Assembly: GCF_900105385.1 (NCBI RefSeq)
Contig: NZ_LT629772.1
Span: 186,001-250,000 of the forward strand
Reading direction: 5' to 3'
Length of the DNA: 64,000 bases
Source of the DNA: Microlunatus soli
GTDB lineage: Bacteria; Actinomycetota; Actinomycetes; Propionibacteriales; Propionibacteriaceae
Position 1 is the stretch's first letter, and every line of letters begins with the position of its first letter. A program made the translations under genes and the position numbers. Below are positions 33,738 through 42,084 of the stretch, in pieces. Under the pieces are notes generated by a model that was not told where the DNA came from, ran no database searches, and saw only the letters and a list, made by a program, of their open reading frames with translations.

Positions 33738-34820
33738 TCAGCAGTGCGGCAGGTCCGCGGTGTGGTGGTCGTTCAGGTCGTCCAGTGCACCGATCGCGTC
33801 CTGCAGCGTGCCGACCTTGATCAACTGCAGGTCGGTCTTCAGCCCGGCGAGATCCTCACAGTTGGCCGCCGGCACCAGGAACACCGTCGCCCCGCCGGAG
33901 GTCGCAGCGCCGATCTTCTGTTGGATACCGCCGATCGGGCCAACCGTGCCGTCGGCGCTGATCGTGCCGGTCCCTGCCACCCGTCGGCCCGCCAGCAGTG
34001 GGCCGGGGGTGATCTTGTCGTAGATCGCCAGCGAGAACACCAGTCCGGCGCTCGGCCCTCCGATCTCTTCACCCAGGTCGAAGGAGATCTTCGGACCGTA
34101 CTGATAGCCGTTGCCGATGGTGATCCCGGACAGTTGATCGGTGTTGCTCTCGTCGTCGGCTCCTCGGGCGACCTTGATCAACTTCTGCTTCCGGTCTCGC
34201 AGCACTTCGAAGATCAGTGTGCTGCCGGGCCGGCGGTCCCTGATCAACTCGGCGGCCTGATCATTGGTGGTGACGTCGGTGCCGTTGATGGAGACGATCA
34301 GATCGCCCGGCTGCAGCTTGTTGTAGGAGGAGCTCCCCACCGTCACCGAGGACACTGCCGGGCGCTGCACGATCCGTTGGCCCGCCGCCCGGAGCGCTGC
34401 GACCACCGAATTGTCCTGCGAGGTCTCCATCATCACCCGCTGCTCGCTGTTCACCTGGTCGGCGGTCTTGCCCGGTGGGTAGACGATGTCGCGAGGCATG
34501 GTGTCGCGATGCGGCAGCCAGTAGGACAGCAACGCCTCCGGCAGCGAAAGTCGGGAGTCGGCCCTGGTCTCCGACACCGTGGTCAGACTGAGCTCGCCGG
34601 TCGTCGGGTAACTGGTGGTGCCGCTGATCTTGATCACCGGGGTGTTGCCGACCTTGCCCAGGGTGTTCGTGGTCGAACCCGGCGTCCAGCTCACGTACGG
34701 GACCGGCAACGTGACCATCCCGACCGCTACCAGCACGAAGGCCAACGCGGCCACGAAGGCGGTCCAGGTCTGCCGGGTCAAACTCGCCTGCCAGGACCTG
34801 CTCCGGGTCTGGCCACTCAT
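33738..34820 (-). CDS. YlbL-type membrane-anchored PDZ/Lon-like serine protease
   Basis: The 360-residue product has one N-terminal transmembrane helix (AFVAALAFVLVAVGMVTLPV, about 17-40). A PDZ domain lies at about 155-235 (SSYNKLQPGDLIVSINGTDV), and a C-terminal Lon-like protease domain has the Ser nucleophile in EEIGGPSAGLVFSLAIYDKI and the Lys in GGIQQKIGAATSGGATVFLV. The Ser-Lys dyad is intact. The protease faces outside and may act in envelope quality control. ATG 34820 is chosen because it overlaps the moaE stop (ATGA). The frame from 34835 starts inside moaE. It is equivalent to M. tuberculosis Rv3194c next to a UPF0182 gene. Confidence 0.92.
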   Translation of the reverse strand: MSGQTRSRSWQASLTRQTWTAFVAALAFVLVAVGMVTLPVPYVSWTPGSTTNTLGKVGNTPVIKISGTTSYPTTGELSLTTVSETRADSRLSLPEALLSYWLPHRDTMPRDIVYPPGKTADQVNSEQRVMMETSQDNSVVAALRAAGQRIVQRPAVSSVTVGSSSYNKLQPGDLIVSINGTDVTTNDQAAELIRDRRPGSTLIFEVLRDRKQKLIKVARGADDESNTDQLSGITIGNGYQYGPKISFDLGEEIGGPSAGLVFSLAIYDKITPGPLLAGRRVAGTGTISADGTVGPIGGIQQKIGAATSGGATVFLVPAANCEDLAGLKTDLQLIKVGTLQDAIGALDDLNDHHTADLPHC

Positions 34821-35281
34821 GGCAGGCCGACCCATTCGGCGACTCCGTCGTCGAAGGTCTGTTCCTTCCAGATCGGCACGCCCGCCTTCAGTTCGTCGAT
34901 CAGCTGTCGGCAGGCGAGGAATGCTTCGCCCCGGTGTTCGGCGCCGACCGCAACCACCACGGCCAGATCGCCGATCACGAGGTGACCGACCCGATGCTCG
35001 ACGGCAACGGCACGTACCCCGTGTACGGTCGCGGCACGGGCGGCGACCTCGGCGAGTCGATCGACGGCCAGTGGATGAGCGGTGTAGTCCAGCGAGGTGA
35101 CGCCGCGCGTCGTCCCCGCGGAATCGCCGTCGATCGTCGGATCAACGGGCGCATCGTGATCACGGACCGTGCCGACGAACAGCACGATCCCGCCGACCGC
35201 GGGGTCGTTGACCGTCGCGAGCAGCCGATCGACACTCAACGGCTGCTCGGTCACGGCCGCGACCCGAACCGGTTCAGACAT
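34817..35281 (-). CDS. moaE: Molybdopterin synthase catalytic subunit MoaE
   Basis: MoaE with MoaD converts cyclic pyranopterin monophosphate to molybdopterin. The 154-residue product shows GGIVLFVGTVRDHDA, VTSLDYTAHPLAVDRLAEVA, AVEHRVGHLVIGDLAVVVAV, AEHRGEAFLACRQLIDELKA and the catalytic Lys segment PIWKEQTFDDG, all conserved family blocks. Length is normal. No moaD is nearby, so the partner is encoded elsewhere. The stop overlaps the start of the YlbL-type protease, so cotranslation is likely although the functions are unrelated. ATG 35281 start. Confidence 0.95.
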   Translation of the reverse strand: MSEPVRVAAVTEQPLSVDRLLATVNDPAVGGIVLFVGTVRDHDAPVDPTIDGDSAGTTRGVTSLDYTAHPLAVDRLAEVAARAATVHGVRAVAVEHRVGHLVIGDLAVVVAVGAEHRGEAFLACRQLIDELKAGVPIWKEQTFDDGVAEWVGLP

Positions 35282-35331
35282 GAAGTCAGCCTACTTGGCG
35301 ACCCTGTGCACTCTCGCGACCGCGTACCGCG

Positions 35332-36075
35332 TCACCGGGCGCCGTCGCCGCTGATGCGGCCGAGCCACTCGCCGAGCAGCAGCCGCTCACCGTCGCTGAA
35401 TGCCGACAGCGCAGGCACAACAGCTCGCAGGGTCACCGCCGCGGCCGCTGCGGCGGCGTCGTCGGAGACTGCGACCGCGTCTTCGGGTGCCGGCGTCAGC
35501 ACCTGTCCGAGAACGGCGGCGAACATGCTGGCAGCAAGGTCCTGATCGCGTTGCTCGGGCGGCATCGCGAGCAGCACCTGGACGGTGCCGATGCCGGCGG
35601 CGTGGATCAGGTCGACCGCATGGTCCTCCCGCACCCGGAGTCGACCGTGCGTTGCGACCCGATGCACTCGCGCCCGCAGGATCTCCCGTCCGGTCCGGGC
35701 GGCCGGAGAGTCCAGTGCATGGTTCGGGTCGTTGAGCAGCCGGAAGATCGCGGGGTTGGCCAGGCCGAAGTCGATCTGGGTGTCCCATCCGATCCGCAGG
35801 TCCTCGATCGGATCGACAGCGGTCGCCGACGCCGCCCGGACCACCTCTGCCTTGGCAGCCACGTGGTCGGCCATCACCTGCTCGGCGACGGCCTGCATCA
35901 GCCCGTCCTTGTCGCCGAAGAGCCGATAGATCGTCGGTGGTTGCGCTCCGGCAGCCTCGGCGACCCGGCGGGTGGTGACTGCCTCGGGTCCCTGGTCGCG
36001 GAGCAGTTGCGAGGCGACGTCGACGATCCGGGAACGCACCTCGTCCCGGCCGGCTGCCTGTACGGACTCGCTCAC
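35332..36075 (-). CDS. TetR/AcrR family transcriptional regulator
   Basis: The 247-residue product has the TetR N-terminal helix-turn-helix (IVDVASQLLRDQGPEAVTTR then RVAEAAGAQPPTIYRLFGDK, about 15-60). A helical ligand-binding domain follows, ending in ALLGEWLG-like helices. The start is a GTG at 36075. It is divergent from an NmrA-like reductase gene with two palindromes in the 82-bp gap, the classic arrangement of a regulator repressing itself and its neighbour. The inducer is unknown. Confidence 0.9.
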   Translation of the reverse strand: MSESVQAAGRDEVRSRIVDVASQLLRDQGPEAVTTRRVAEAAGAQPPTIYRLFGDKDGLMQAVAEQVMADHVAAKAEVVRAASATAVDPIEDLRIGWDTQIDFGLANPAIFRLLNDPNHALDSPAARTGREILRARVHRVATHGRLRVREDHAVDLIHAAGIGTVQVLLAMPPEQRDQDLAASMFAAVLGQVLTPAPEDAVAVSDDAAAAAAAVTLRAVVPALSAFSDGERLLLGEWLGRISGDGAR

Positions 36076-36085
36076 GGTCCAACGA

Positions 36086-36101
36086 TAACGCAGATACGTT
36101 A
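36086..36101. promoter_or_regulatory. Candidate TetR operator 1
   Basis: TAACGCAGATACGTTA is an inverted repeat (TAACG and CGTTA, 6-nt centre) 10 bp upstream of the TetR start codon, in the gap shared with the NmrA-like gene. Confidence 0.5.
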
Positions 36102-36115
36102 GCGCTGTATTTCCA

Positions 36116-36128
36116 GTGATAACATCAC
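36116..36128. promoter_or_regulatory. Candidate TetR operator 2
   Basis: GTGATAACATCAC is a perfect 5+3+5 palindrome about 30 bp upstream of the NmrA-like gene start, overlapping its likely promoter. Confidence 0.5.
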
Positions 36129-36157
36129 ACTGATTCCATCGTTATTAGGAGATGTTC

Positions 36158-37015
36158 ATGATCGTTGTCACCGGGGCCACCGGCGCCCTGAACGGCGCAA
36201 CCGTCGACCACCTGCTGGAGCGGATGCCGGCCACCGAGATCGCGGTGGCCGTCCGCGACCCGGCCAAGGGCCAGCGCTTCGCCGACCGCGGTGTCACCGT
36301 CCGCCACGGGGACTACGCCCAGCCCGACTCCCTGCCCGCCGCCTTCACGGGCGCCGACCAATTGCTGCTGGTCTCCTCCAGCGATCCGGCGGCCGACGCC
36401 GTGGCCCTGCACCGGACCGCGATCGACGCTGCGGCCGCCGCCGGCGTCGGGCGGATCCTCTACACCAGCCACCAGGGCGCGGCCGCCGACAGCCCGTTCG
36501 GACCCGCTCGGGATCACTTCGCCACCGAGCAGCTCCTGGTCCGCTCCGGCATCGCCTGGACCTCGCTGCGCAACGGCTTCTACGCCCACAGCCTGACCTG
36601 GCTCGCCGGTCCCTGGCAAGACACCGGCCGGATCACCGTTCCGGCCGACGGCCCGGTGTCGTGGACCGCACGCGAGGACGCCGCCGAGGCGGCCGCGATC
36701 ATCCTCGCCGAAGGAGCCGGCTACGACGGACCCGTCACCCTGACCGCCGACGCCGCACCGACCTTCGTCGACGTCGCCGAGATCGCCTCCGAACTCGTCG
36801 GCCGGACGATCGAACGGGAATTGGTCGAGCCGGACGCCTGGCTGGCCGGGCAGGCGACGGCCGGCCTCCCCGAAGCCGCGGCCCGCTTCACCCTCGGCAT
36901 GTATCAGGCCGCCGAGCAGAAGTACTTCGCCGGCACCGATCCGTTGCTGAGCAGGCTTCTGGGCCGCCCGGCGCGGTCCGTACGCGATGTTCTCGGTTCG
37001 GCCCTCGGGGAGTGA
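36158..37015 (+). CDS. NmrA-like NAD(P)-binding reductase (QorB/SDR-a type)
   Basis: The 285-residue product has an N-terminal Rossmann motif IVVTGATGALNGATVDHLLE and the segments RDPAKGQRFADRGVTVRHGD, ADQLLLVSSSDPAA and RILYTSHQGAAADSPF. This is the pattern of atypical SDR/NmrA proteins such as QorB quinone reductases. No Tyr-Lys pair of classic SDRs is evident. I chose ATG 36158 because AGGAG sits 6 nt upstream. ATG 36152 directly abuts the site. Divergent from and probably repressed by the adjacent TetR regulator, it may respond to quinone or electrophile stress, which is an inference. Confidence 0.85.
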   Translation: MIVVTGATGALNGATVDHLLERMPATEIAVAVRDPAKGQRFADRGVTVRHGDYAQPDSLPAAFTGADQLLLVSSSDPAADAVALHRTAIDAAAAAGVGRILYTSHQGAAADSPFGPARDHFATEQLLVRSGIAWTSLRNGFYAHSLTWLAGPWQDTGRITVPADGPVSWTAREDAAEAAAIILAEGAGYDGPVTLTADAAPTFVDVAEIASELVGRTIERELVEPDAWLAGQATAGLPEAAARFTLGMYQAAEQKYFAGTDPLLSRLLGRPARSVRDVLGSALGE

Positions 37016-37199
37016 CGGGAGGACCACACCGCGGTGCCGAGCCCGCCGGCAGGGCCCCGATGCCTCCGCTGGTAGCGAACGACACGCGCCCTGCTCTTCG
37101 ATGAGTTGGACCGGTGCGCTTCAATGGACTGTCTGGACTTGAGCGAGGTCGGCTCAGGTACTGACGTGATCAACCGACGACTCCAACAGGAGCAGTGAT

Positions 37200-38813
37200 A
37201 TGGCCGACGATTCGCGACCTCGCGACGAAGACCTGCCCGAGGACCCGTTCGGCGAGGGGAACGGTAGCGAGGCCGGCAGTGGCAGCACCGGTGGCAGCGA
37301 GCCGCAGCGGCCACTCGGCCCGACGCCCGGCGACCACTCCCCTTCCTCGCCCGGAAACGGCCCGATCGGCTTCGGCAGCACCGGTGCCGGCGGCAATCAG
37401 GCCGGAGCCAGCGGCAATCAGAACCCGTTCGAGGCGTTGTTCGGCGGGATGGCTGGGCCAGGTGGCGAGATGCCGGACATGAATGCCCTGATGCAGCAGC
37501 TGCAGGGTGCGTTCCAGATGTTCGGCGGCGGTGGCTCGATGTTCCCCGGTGCGGCGCCGGACGGCGGCGTGAACTGGGACGTCACCAAGGACACCGCCCG
37601 CAAGACCGTTGCGGCCAAGGGCTCCGATCCGACGCCGGACGACGGCCAGCGCCGGGCGATCGTCGACGCGGTGTCGTTGGCCGAGACCTGGCTGGATCAG
37701 GCCACCGAACTGCCTCGCGGAGCCCGTACGGTCGCGGCCTGGAGCCGGGCCGACTGGGTGGAGCGGACGATGCCGGTCTGGCAACGGCTGATCGAGCCGG
37801 TCGCCACCCACATCGCCGATGCGATGGAGGGTGCCCTGAGCCTCGGTGGCGAGGACCAGCCGGGCCTGCCGCCACAGATGCAGGGCATGGAACAGATGTT
37901 GCGGCCGATGCTGCGCAGCTCCGGCGCGAGCATGTTCGGGCTGCAGGTGGGCCAGGCCCTCGGCACCCTGGCCACGGAGGTCAACGGCACCACCGACATC
38001 GGCCTGCCGCTGGCACCGGAGGGGCAACTGGCGCTGCTGCCGACCAACGTCGCGGCGTTCGCCGAGGGCCTGCAGCAGTCCGCCGACGACGTCCGCATCT
38101 ACCTGGCGCTGCGGGAGGCCGCCCGGCAGCGGTTGTTCGCCTCCGCGGGCTGGCTGCGGGAGCAGATGCTGGCGCTGGTCGCGGAGTACGCCCGGGGGAT
38201 CACCATCGACACCTCCGCGCTGGAACAGGCCGTCGGCGAGATCGAGGGCGGCAACATGGAGGAGCTCTCCTCGGCACTGGAAGGTGGCCTGTTCGAACCG
38301 CAGAAGACGCCGGCCCAGAAGGCGACCCTGGAGCGGCTGGAAACGATGCTGGCGCTCGTCGAGGGTTGGACCGATGACGTGGTCAGCCAGGCGGCCGCCC
38401 GCTGGATGCCGTCGGCGGAGGCGATCGCGGAGATGGTGCGCCGGCAACGCGCGACCGGTGGCCCGGCGGAGGCGACGTTCGCGACCCTGGTCGGACTCGA
38501 GTTGCGGCCACGGCGGCTGCGTGATGCGGCCAACCTGTGGGCAGCGGTCCGCGCCGAACGCGGTGCGGCCGGGCGGGACGCGATCTGGGCCCACCCGGAC
38601 CTGCTGCCGGGCTCGTCGGACCTGGACGATCCGATCGGTTATGCCAAGGGCGAGCACAAGTCCGGCGAGGACGACGCCTTCGACGCGGCCCTGCAGGAAC
38701 TGCTGAACGATCCCGGCAACTCCGCCAAGGGTGATGCCGGCCGGAGCAGCGACAAGCAGGACGGGGACGAAGGGAATGACGGCCAGGGCGGGGACGACAC
38801 CAAGAATTCCTGA
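37200..38813 (+). CDS. TIGR03624 / DUF2342 family protein (zincin-like putative hydrolase)
   Basis: The 537-residue product has a Gly/Ser/Asp-rich disordered N-terminus (about 1-80). A Met/Gly-rich segment (MNALMQQLQGAFQMFGGGGS) and a helical core follow, with AWSRADWVERTMPVWQRLIE, GASMFGLQVGQALGTLATEV and PTNVAAFAEGLQQSADDVRI. The C-terminus is acidic. This is the DUF2342/TIGR03624 family found beside UPF0182 and YlbL genes in actinobacteria (as Rv3195). Family relatives have a zincin fold. Where a HExxH-like motif might be expected this protein reads YLALREAARQRLF, so catalytic activity is doubtful. ATG 37200 has AGGAGCAG upstream. A strong hairpin follows the stop. Confidence 0.82.
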   Translation: MADDSRPRDEDLPEDPFGEGNGSEAGSGSTGGSEPQRPLGPTPGDHSPSSPGNGPIGFGSTGAGGNQAGASGNQNPFEALFGGMAGPGGEMPDMNALMQQLQGAFQMFGGGGSMFPGAAPDGGVNWDVTKDTARKTVAAKGSDPTPDDGQRRAIVDAVSLAETWLDQATELPRGARTVAAWSRADWVERTMPVWQRLIEPVATHIADAMEGALSLGGEDQPGLPPQMQGMEQMLRPMLRSSGASMFGLQVGQALGTLATEVNGTTDIGLPLAPEGQLALLPTNVAAFAEGLQQSADDVRIYLALREAARQRLFASAGWLREQMLALVAEYARGITIDTSALEQAVGEIEGGNMEELSSALEGGLFEPQKTPAQKATLERLETMLALVEGWTDDVVSQAAARWMPSAEAIAEMVRRQRATGGPAEATFATLVGLELRPRRLRDAANLWAAVRAERGAAGRDAIWAHPDLLPGSSDLDDPIGYAKGEHKSGEDDAFDAALQELLNDPGNSAKGDAGRSSDKQDGDEGNDGQGGDDTKNS

Positions 38814-38821
38814 CCTGCGAT

Positions 38822-38856
38822 CAGAGCCTGGCGCACCGGTGGTGTGCCAGGCTCTG
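38822..38856 (+). terminator. Terminator after the DUF2342 gene
   Basis: AGAGCCTGGC (38823-38832) pairs with GCCAGGCTCT (38846-38855), extended by C-G at the base. It lies 9 bp after the stop codon and lacks a T-run. Confidence 0.7.
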
Positions 38857-38957
38857 TCGATCCCAGGATCGCCGGTGCCCTTCACGATCGGCAGATTCGG
38901 GTGCAGAGTTGCTGTCGGAACTTCCCCTCCGGAAGTTGATCTTCGAAAGGAACGGCT

Positions 38958-39827
38958 ATGACCCGCACCGCCCTCCCTGGCGGCACGTTCACCCTTGCCG
39001 AGGACATCACACTCACCCGGTTCGGCTACGGCGCGATGCAGTTGGCCGGTCCCGGCGTCTTCGGACCGCCGAGGGACCGCGACGCCGCGATCGCGGTCCT
39101 GCGTGAGGTGATCGAACTCGGGATCAACCACATCGACACCTCCGACTACTACGGACCGTATGTGACCAACGAGATCATCAAGGAGGCGCTGCACCCCTAC
39201 CCCGATGATCTCCATCTGGTCACCAAGATCGGATCCCAACGGGACGACGAGGGCAACTGGATCCCGCATCTGACCTCGGAATCACTGCGGCAGCAGGTAC
39301 ACGACAACCTGGACCGGCTCGGACTGGACGTGCTCGACGTCGTCAACCTCCGGGTCGGCGGCTTCGCCGGTCCCGAACCGGGCTCGATCGCCGACAAGGT
39401 CGAGACGATGGCAGCCTTGCAGGCAGACGGCCTGATCAAGCACATCGGGATCAGCACGGTGAACGCCGATCAGCTCGCCGAGGCGCAGTCGATCGTGCCG
39501 ATCGTCTGTGTGCAGAACATGTACAACATCGCCCACCGCGAGGACGACGAACTGGTGGATTCCCTTGCCCAGCAGGGAATCGCATACGTCCCGTACTTCC
39601 CACTCGGCGGCTTCTCCCCGTTGCAGTCCGAGGCGCTGGACAAGATCGCCGCCGGCGCCGGCAGCACCCCGCTGGCCGTCGCACTGTCCTGGTTGCTGCA
39701 TCGCTCGCCGAACATCCTGCTGATCCCGGGGACGTCATCGGTCGACCATCTGCGCGATAACGTCGCCGGCGCCGGCCTGGAACTCTCCGACGACACGCTC
39801 ACCGAGCTGAACGCCATCGCCGGGTGA
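38958..39827 (+). CDS. Aldo/keto reductase family oxidoreductase
   Basis: The 289-residue product has the AKR barrel with LTRFGYGAMQLAGPGVFG, the catalytic Asp/Tyr segment GINHIDTSDYYGPYVTNEII at about 52-72, the Lys in DDLHLVTKIGSQ and the NADPH-binding end ILLIPGTSSVDHLRDNVAGA. At the usual catalytic His the sequence reads DVVNLRVGG, as in a subgroup of AKRs, so substrate handling may differ. ATG 38958 is preceded by AAAGGAACGG. Its stop overlaps the GTG start of a NUDIX hydrolase gene, which suggests one transcript. Substrate unknown. Confidence 0.88.
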   Translation: MTRTALPGGTFTLAEDITLTRFGYGAMQLAGPGVFGPPRDRDAAIAVLREVIELGINHIDTSDYYGPYVTNEIIKEALHPYPDDLHLVTKIGSQRDDEGNWIPHLTSESLRQQVHDNLDRLGLDVLDVVNLRVGGFAGPEPGSIADKVETMAALQADGLIKHIGISTVNADQLAEAQSIVPIVCVQNMYNIAHREDDELVDSLAQQGIAYVPYFPLGGFSPLQSEALDKIAAGAGSTPLAVALSWLLHRSPNILLIPGTSSVDHLRDNVAGAGLELSDDTLTELNAIAG

Positions 39828-40363
39828 GTCTTTCTCGAACCTGCCAGGAGGTGCTGGTCCGGTGGTCACCGCCGGACCAGCAGCAGTCGGCATTGCGCGA
39901 TCGGTACCTTGATCATCTGCGGAGTACCTCCGACGGCTGGTCCCGGAGTTGCGCCGGACAACATCTGACCGCGAGCAGCCTGATCATCTCGCCCGATCGT
40001 GACCGGGTGCTGCTCACCCTGCATGCCCGGATCAAACGCTGGCTGCAGACCGGCGGCCACATCGAGGCCGCCGATCCCGACCTCGGCGCCGCCGCACTCC
40101 GGGAGGCACGGGAGGAGTCCGGGCTCGCTGATCTGGTGCTCGGTGACCTGCTGCTGTTGTCTCGGCACGAGGTGCCCTGCGGCCCGGTCCGGCCCTGTTT
40201 CCATCTGGACGTGCAATATCTGGTCACCGGCGACCCGGACCAGCCGCCGGTGATCAGCGACGAGTCCGCCGACGTCCGCTGGTTCGGTCTGGACGAGTTG
40301 CCCGAGCTCGATCAGTCCGTCCGCGATCTGATCAGCGCAGCGACTGCTGCTCCAGCGGGGTAG
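39824..40363 (+). CDS. NUDIX hydrolase
   Basis: The 179-residue product contains a Nudix box at about residues 75-99 (GGHIEAADPDLGAAALREAR then EESGL) inside a NUDIX fold (LIISPDRDRVLLTLHARIKR then WLQTGG). The REx2EE core is intact, while the first acidic position of the box is Asp where Glu is standard. Such enzymes hydrolyse nucleoside diphosphates linked to another group. The substrate is not readable. GTG 39824 overlaps the upstream stop (GTGA), indicating coupled translation with the aldo/keto reductase. Confidence 0.88.
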   Translation: MSLSRTCQEVLVRWSPPDQQQSALRDRYLDHLRSTSDGWSRSCAGQHLTASSLIISPDRDRVLLTLHARIKRWLQTGGHIEAADPDLGAAALREAREESGLADLVLGDLLLLSRHEVPCGPVRPCFHLDVQYLVTGDPDQPPVISDESADVRWFGLDELPELDQSVRDLISAATAAPAG

Positions 40364-40408
40364 GCAGTCACCTCGTCACCGCCCCGGGCCGCAATCCCCT
40401 TCGCGCGA

Positions 40409-41017
40409 TCAGCCGAGCGGCGCGGTGATCAACAGCCGGACGTTGTCCCAGCCCTCCAGCCGCGGATCGAGCCGGTGAACCGCTTCGGGCGTCCGGAGCC
40501 GGTGCCAGCCCGGGGTGTGCACCACCAGATTGCGGCGCGGTGCGGCCTCGCCGAGGTCCTGGTACGGATCGAGGTCAAGATCGAGGTCGCGATCGAGCCA
40601 CGCCGGCCAGGGCAACCGGACACCGGCAGCGGCCAGCCCGGCACCGCCGATCTCGGGCGCCAGGGCGACATCTGCCCGGGCCAGCGCCTTGGCGATCTTG
40701 GCGATGATCAGCTCCGGTAGGTCCGGGACGTCGGCGGCAACGACGATCAGCTCGGTCGCGTCGTCGAGCTGATCGGCGATCGCGCGGACGGATCGTCCGT
40801 CGCCGGCGAACACCCGATCGCTGGGCCAGCGGATCTCCTCCAGCGACTCGGCATCGCCGGCCAGCCCGGCCCGGATCTCCGACAGTCCGGCGATCACCTC
40901 GTAGCTGTCGGCCAGACACGCCTCGGCGTAGGAGTCGGCCGCGATGCCCGGTGGCGGCACGGCTCGATAGCCCGCCAGCACCACCGCCCAGCGCCCGGTT
41001 GCAGGCCCGCCCGTCAT
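40409..41017 (-). CDS. DUF2064-like nucleotidyl/glycosyltransferase-fold protein (putative)
   Basis: The 202-residue product begins MTGGPATGRWAVVLAGYRAV and contains ATELIVVAADVPDLPELIIA then ALARADVALAPEIGGAGLAA. This pattern is like the D-x-P-x-L and VLGPxxDGG motifs of DUF2064 / CofC-type nucleotide-sugar transferase folds. The match is partial and the enzyme activity is not assured. ATG 41017 is chosen because it overlaps the stop of the upstream metallopeptidase gene (ATGA). The longer frame to 41248 lies inside that gene. The two genes are surely cotranscribed on the minus strand. Confidence 0.6.
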   Translation of the reverse strand: MTGGPATGRWAVVLAGYRAVPPPGIAADSYAEACLADSYEVIAGLSEIRAGLAGDAESLEEIRWPSDRVFAGDGRSVRAIADQLDDATELIVVAADVPDLPELIIAKIAKALARADVALAPEIGGAGLAAAGVRLPWPAWLDRDLDLDLDPYQDLGEAAPRRNLVVHTPGWHRLRTPEAVHRLDPRLEGWDNVRLLITAPLG

Positions 41018-41679
41018 CCGACGTCCCCGCGGCCTGCGCCGGTGGTCCCCGACGCCGCCTGGAAACCCTCCAGATATCCCTGCGCCTTGTCCGCCTCGGG
41101 ATAGACGTTGACCAGCCGCCAGAAGCGCCGGGAATGGGAGGCCTCGACCAGGTGCGCCAACTCGTGCAGCAACACGTAGTCCACCACCCAGGACGGCATC
41201 GGCTGCATCCGGTGGGACAACCGGATCGCTCCGGAACTGGGCGTACACGAACCCCAGCGGTGATTCTGATTGGTCACCCAGGTCACCGAGGACGGCTCGG
41301 GGGCATGGCCCAGTTGGGGTGCCAGGTAGCGCTCGGACAGCTCCCGGGCCCGCTCGGCCAGGGCGACGTCACCGCGCGGAGCGGCCGTCCGGGACTCCCG
41401 GGCCAGCACCTTGGCCACCATGTCCTCGACGTAGACCCGCTCGTCGGCCTTGGTCATCCGCTGCGGGATCAGCACCACGATGCTGTCGGCCTCCCGGTAG
41501 GCGGTCACGGTGCGCTTGCGGCGGGCACTGCGCCGGACGACGACGGTCGGCGCCGGGCCGGCACCGTCGGGCGCGGCACCGGCGCCACTGGACACCAGTG
41601 GAGACGGCGCCTCGGTCTCCGCGGTCGGATCCAGCAGTGACGGCTGCGCCGGGTCCCGCCGCCCGCTTCGTCGCGCCAT
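41014..41679 (-). CDS. YgjP-like zinc metallopeptidase (DUF45/WLM type)
   Basis: The 221-residue product has a positively charged, low-complexity N-terminus. The YgjP/DUF45 domain follows with SSVTWVTNQNHRWGSCTPSS, AIRLSHRMQPMPSWVVDYVL and the HExxH zinc motif in LLHELAHLVEASHSRRFW, where the downstream His is the third ligand. Length and motif order are normal. In E. coli YgjP sits with UTP-related functions, but the substrate in actinobacteria is unknown. ATG 41679 starts the gene, and the next gene overlaps its stop. Confidence 0.9.
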   Translation of the reverse strand: MARRSGRRDPAQPSLLDPTAETEAPSPLVSSGAGAAPDGAGPAPTVVVRRSARRKRTVTAYREADSIVVLIPQRMTKADERVYVEDMVAKVLARESRTAAPRGDVALAERARELSERYLAPQLGHAPEPSSVTWVTNQNHRWGSCTPSSGAIRLSHRMQPMPSWVVDYVLLHELAHLVEASHSRRFWRLVNVYPEADKAQGYLEGFQAASGTTGAGRGDVG

Positions 41680-41856
41680 CGCCCCTCCCTACCTCGGATC
41701 CGCCTGCGTTGGATCTGCCTACCCGGGTGCTGCCCGCTCTCGGGTCCGGTTGGGCAACCCCAGACCCGACCTGACTCTTCCAACGGTAGCCGTGGACGCC
41801 GACATCTCACGGACTGACCACGCGGGAATAAATTCCGAGACCCGGGTGAACGACAG

Positions 41857-41988
41857 GTGTCCACAAGCCGACACGCGTACGACCGGGCAACCACCCTGCG
41901 GCGTCCACACCGCGAGGCGGACGGTACACAGTCCGTCCACAGGGTTATCCACCGCGGTGGATCCCGTCGAGGTTTGACGTGTGGACGA
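41857..41988. promoter_or_regulatory. Cluster of five DnaA-box-like sites
   Basis: GTGTCCACA (41857-41865), GCGTCCACA (41901-41909), CCGTCCACA (41933-41941), TTATCCACC (41945-41953) and, on the minus strand, TCGTCCACA (41980-41988) are each one or two changes from TTGTCCACA or TTATCCACA. No dnaA or dnaN gene is nearby, so this is not an obvious origin. DnaA titration, DnaA control of the flanking genes, or chance are all possible. Confidence 0.4.
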
Positions 41989-42010
41989 TTTACCCAATAA
42001 CGTGCAGATC

Positions 42011-42084
42011 ACGAAACCTCCGGATGGTCGGCACGCTCGCAGGGGAAGGCAAGCGATCCGATGTTCCTGGAGGTTTCGTCTTTT
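42011..42084 (+). ncRNA. Structured RNA or terminator: 11-bp outer stem, inner stems, T-run
   Basis: ACGAAACCTCC (42011-42021) is perfectly complementary to GGAGGTTTCGT (42069-42079), followed by CTTTTT. An inner alternative pair CGGAT/ATCCG (42021-42025 and 42056-42060) lies within the loop. It resembles a terminator-capped leader or small RNA upstream of the DUF5679 gene. I could not match it to a riboswitch class. Confidence 0.45.

Noticed and set aside
41857-41988. Chromosomal replication origin
   Set aside because: DnaA-box-like sites are present, but there is no dnaA, dnaN or recF neighbourhood and no AT-rich unwinding region. Kept only as a motif cluster.
42011-42084. Signal recognition particle (4.5S) RNA
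   Set aside because: GGGGAAGGCAAGCG looks a little like the SRP loop, but the GGUCAGGUCCGGAAGGAAGCAGC core is absent.
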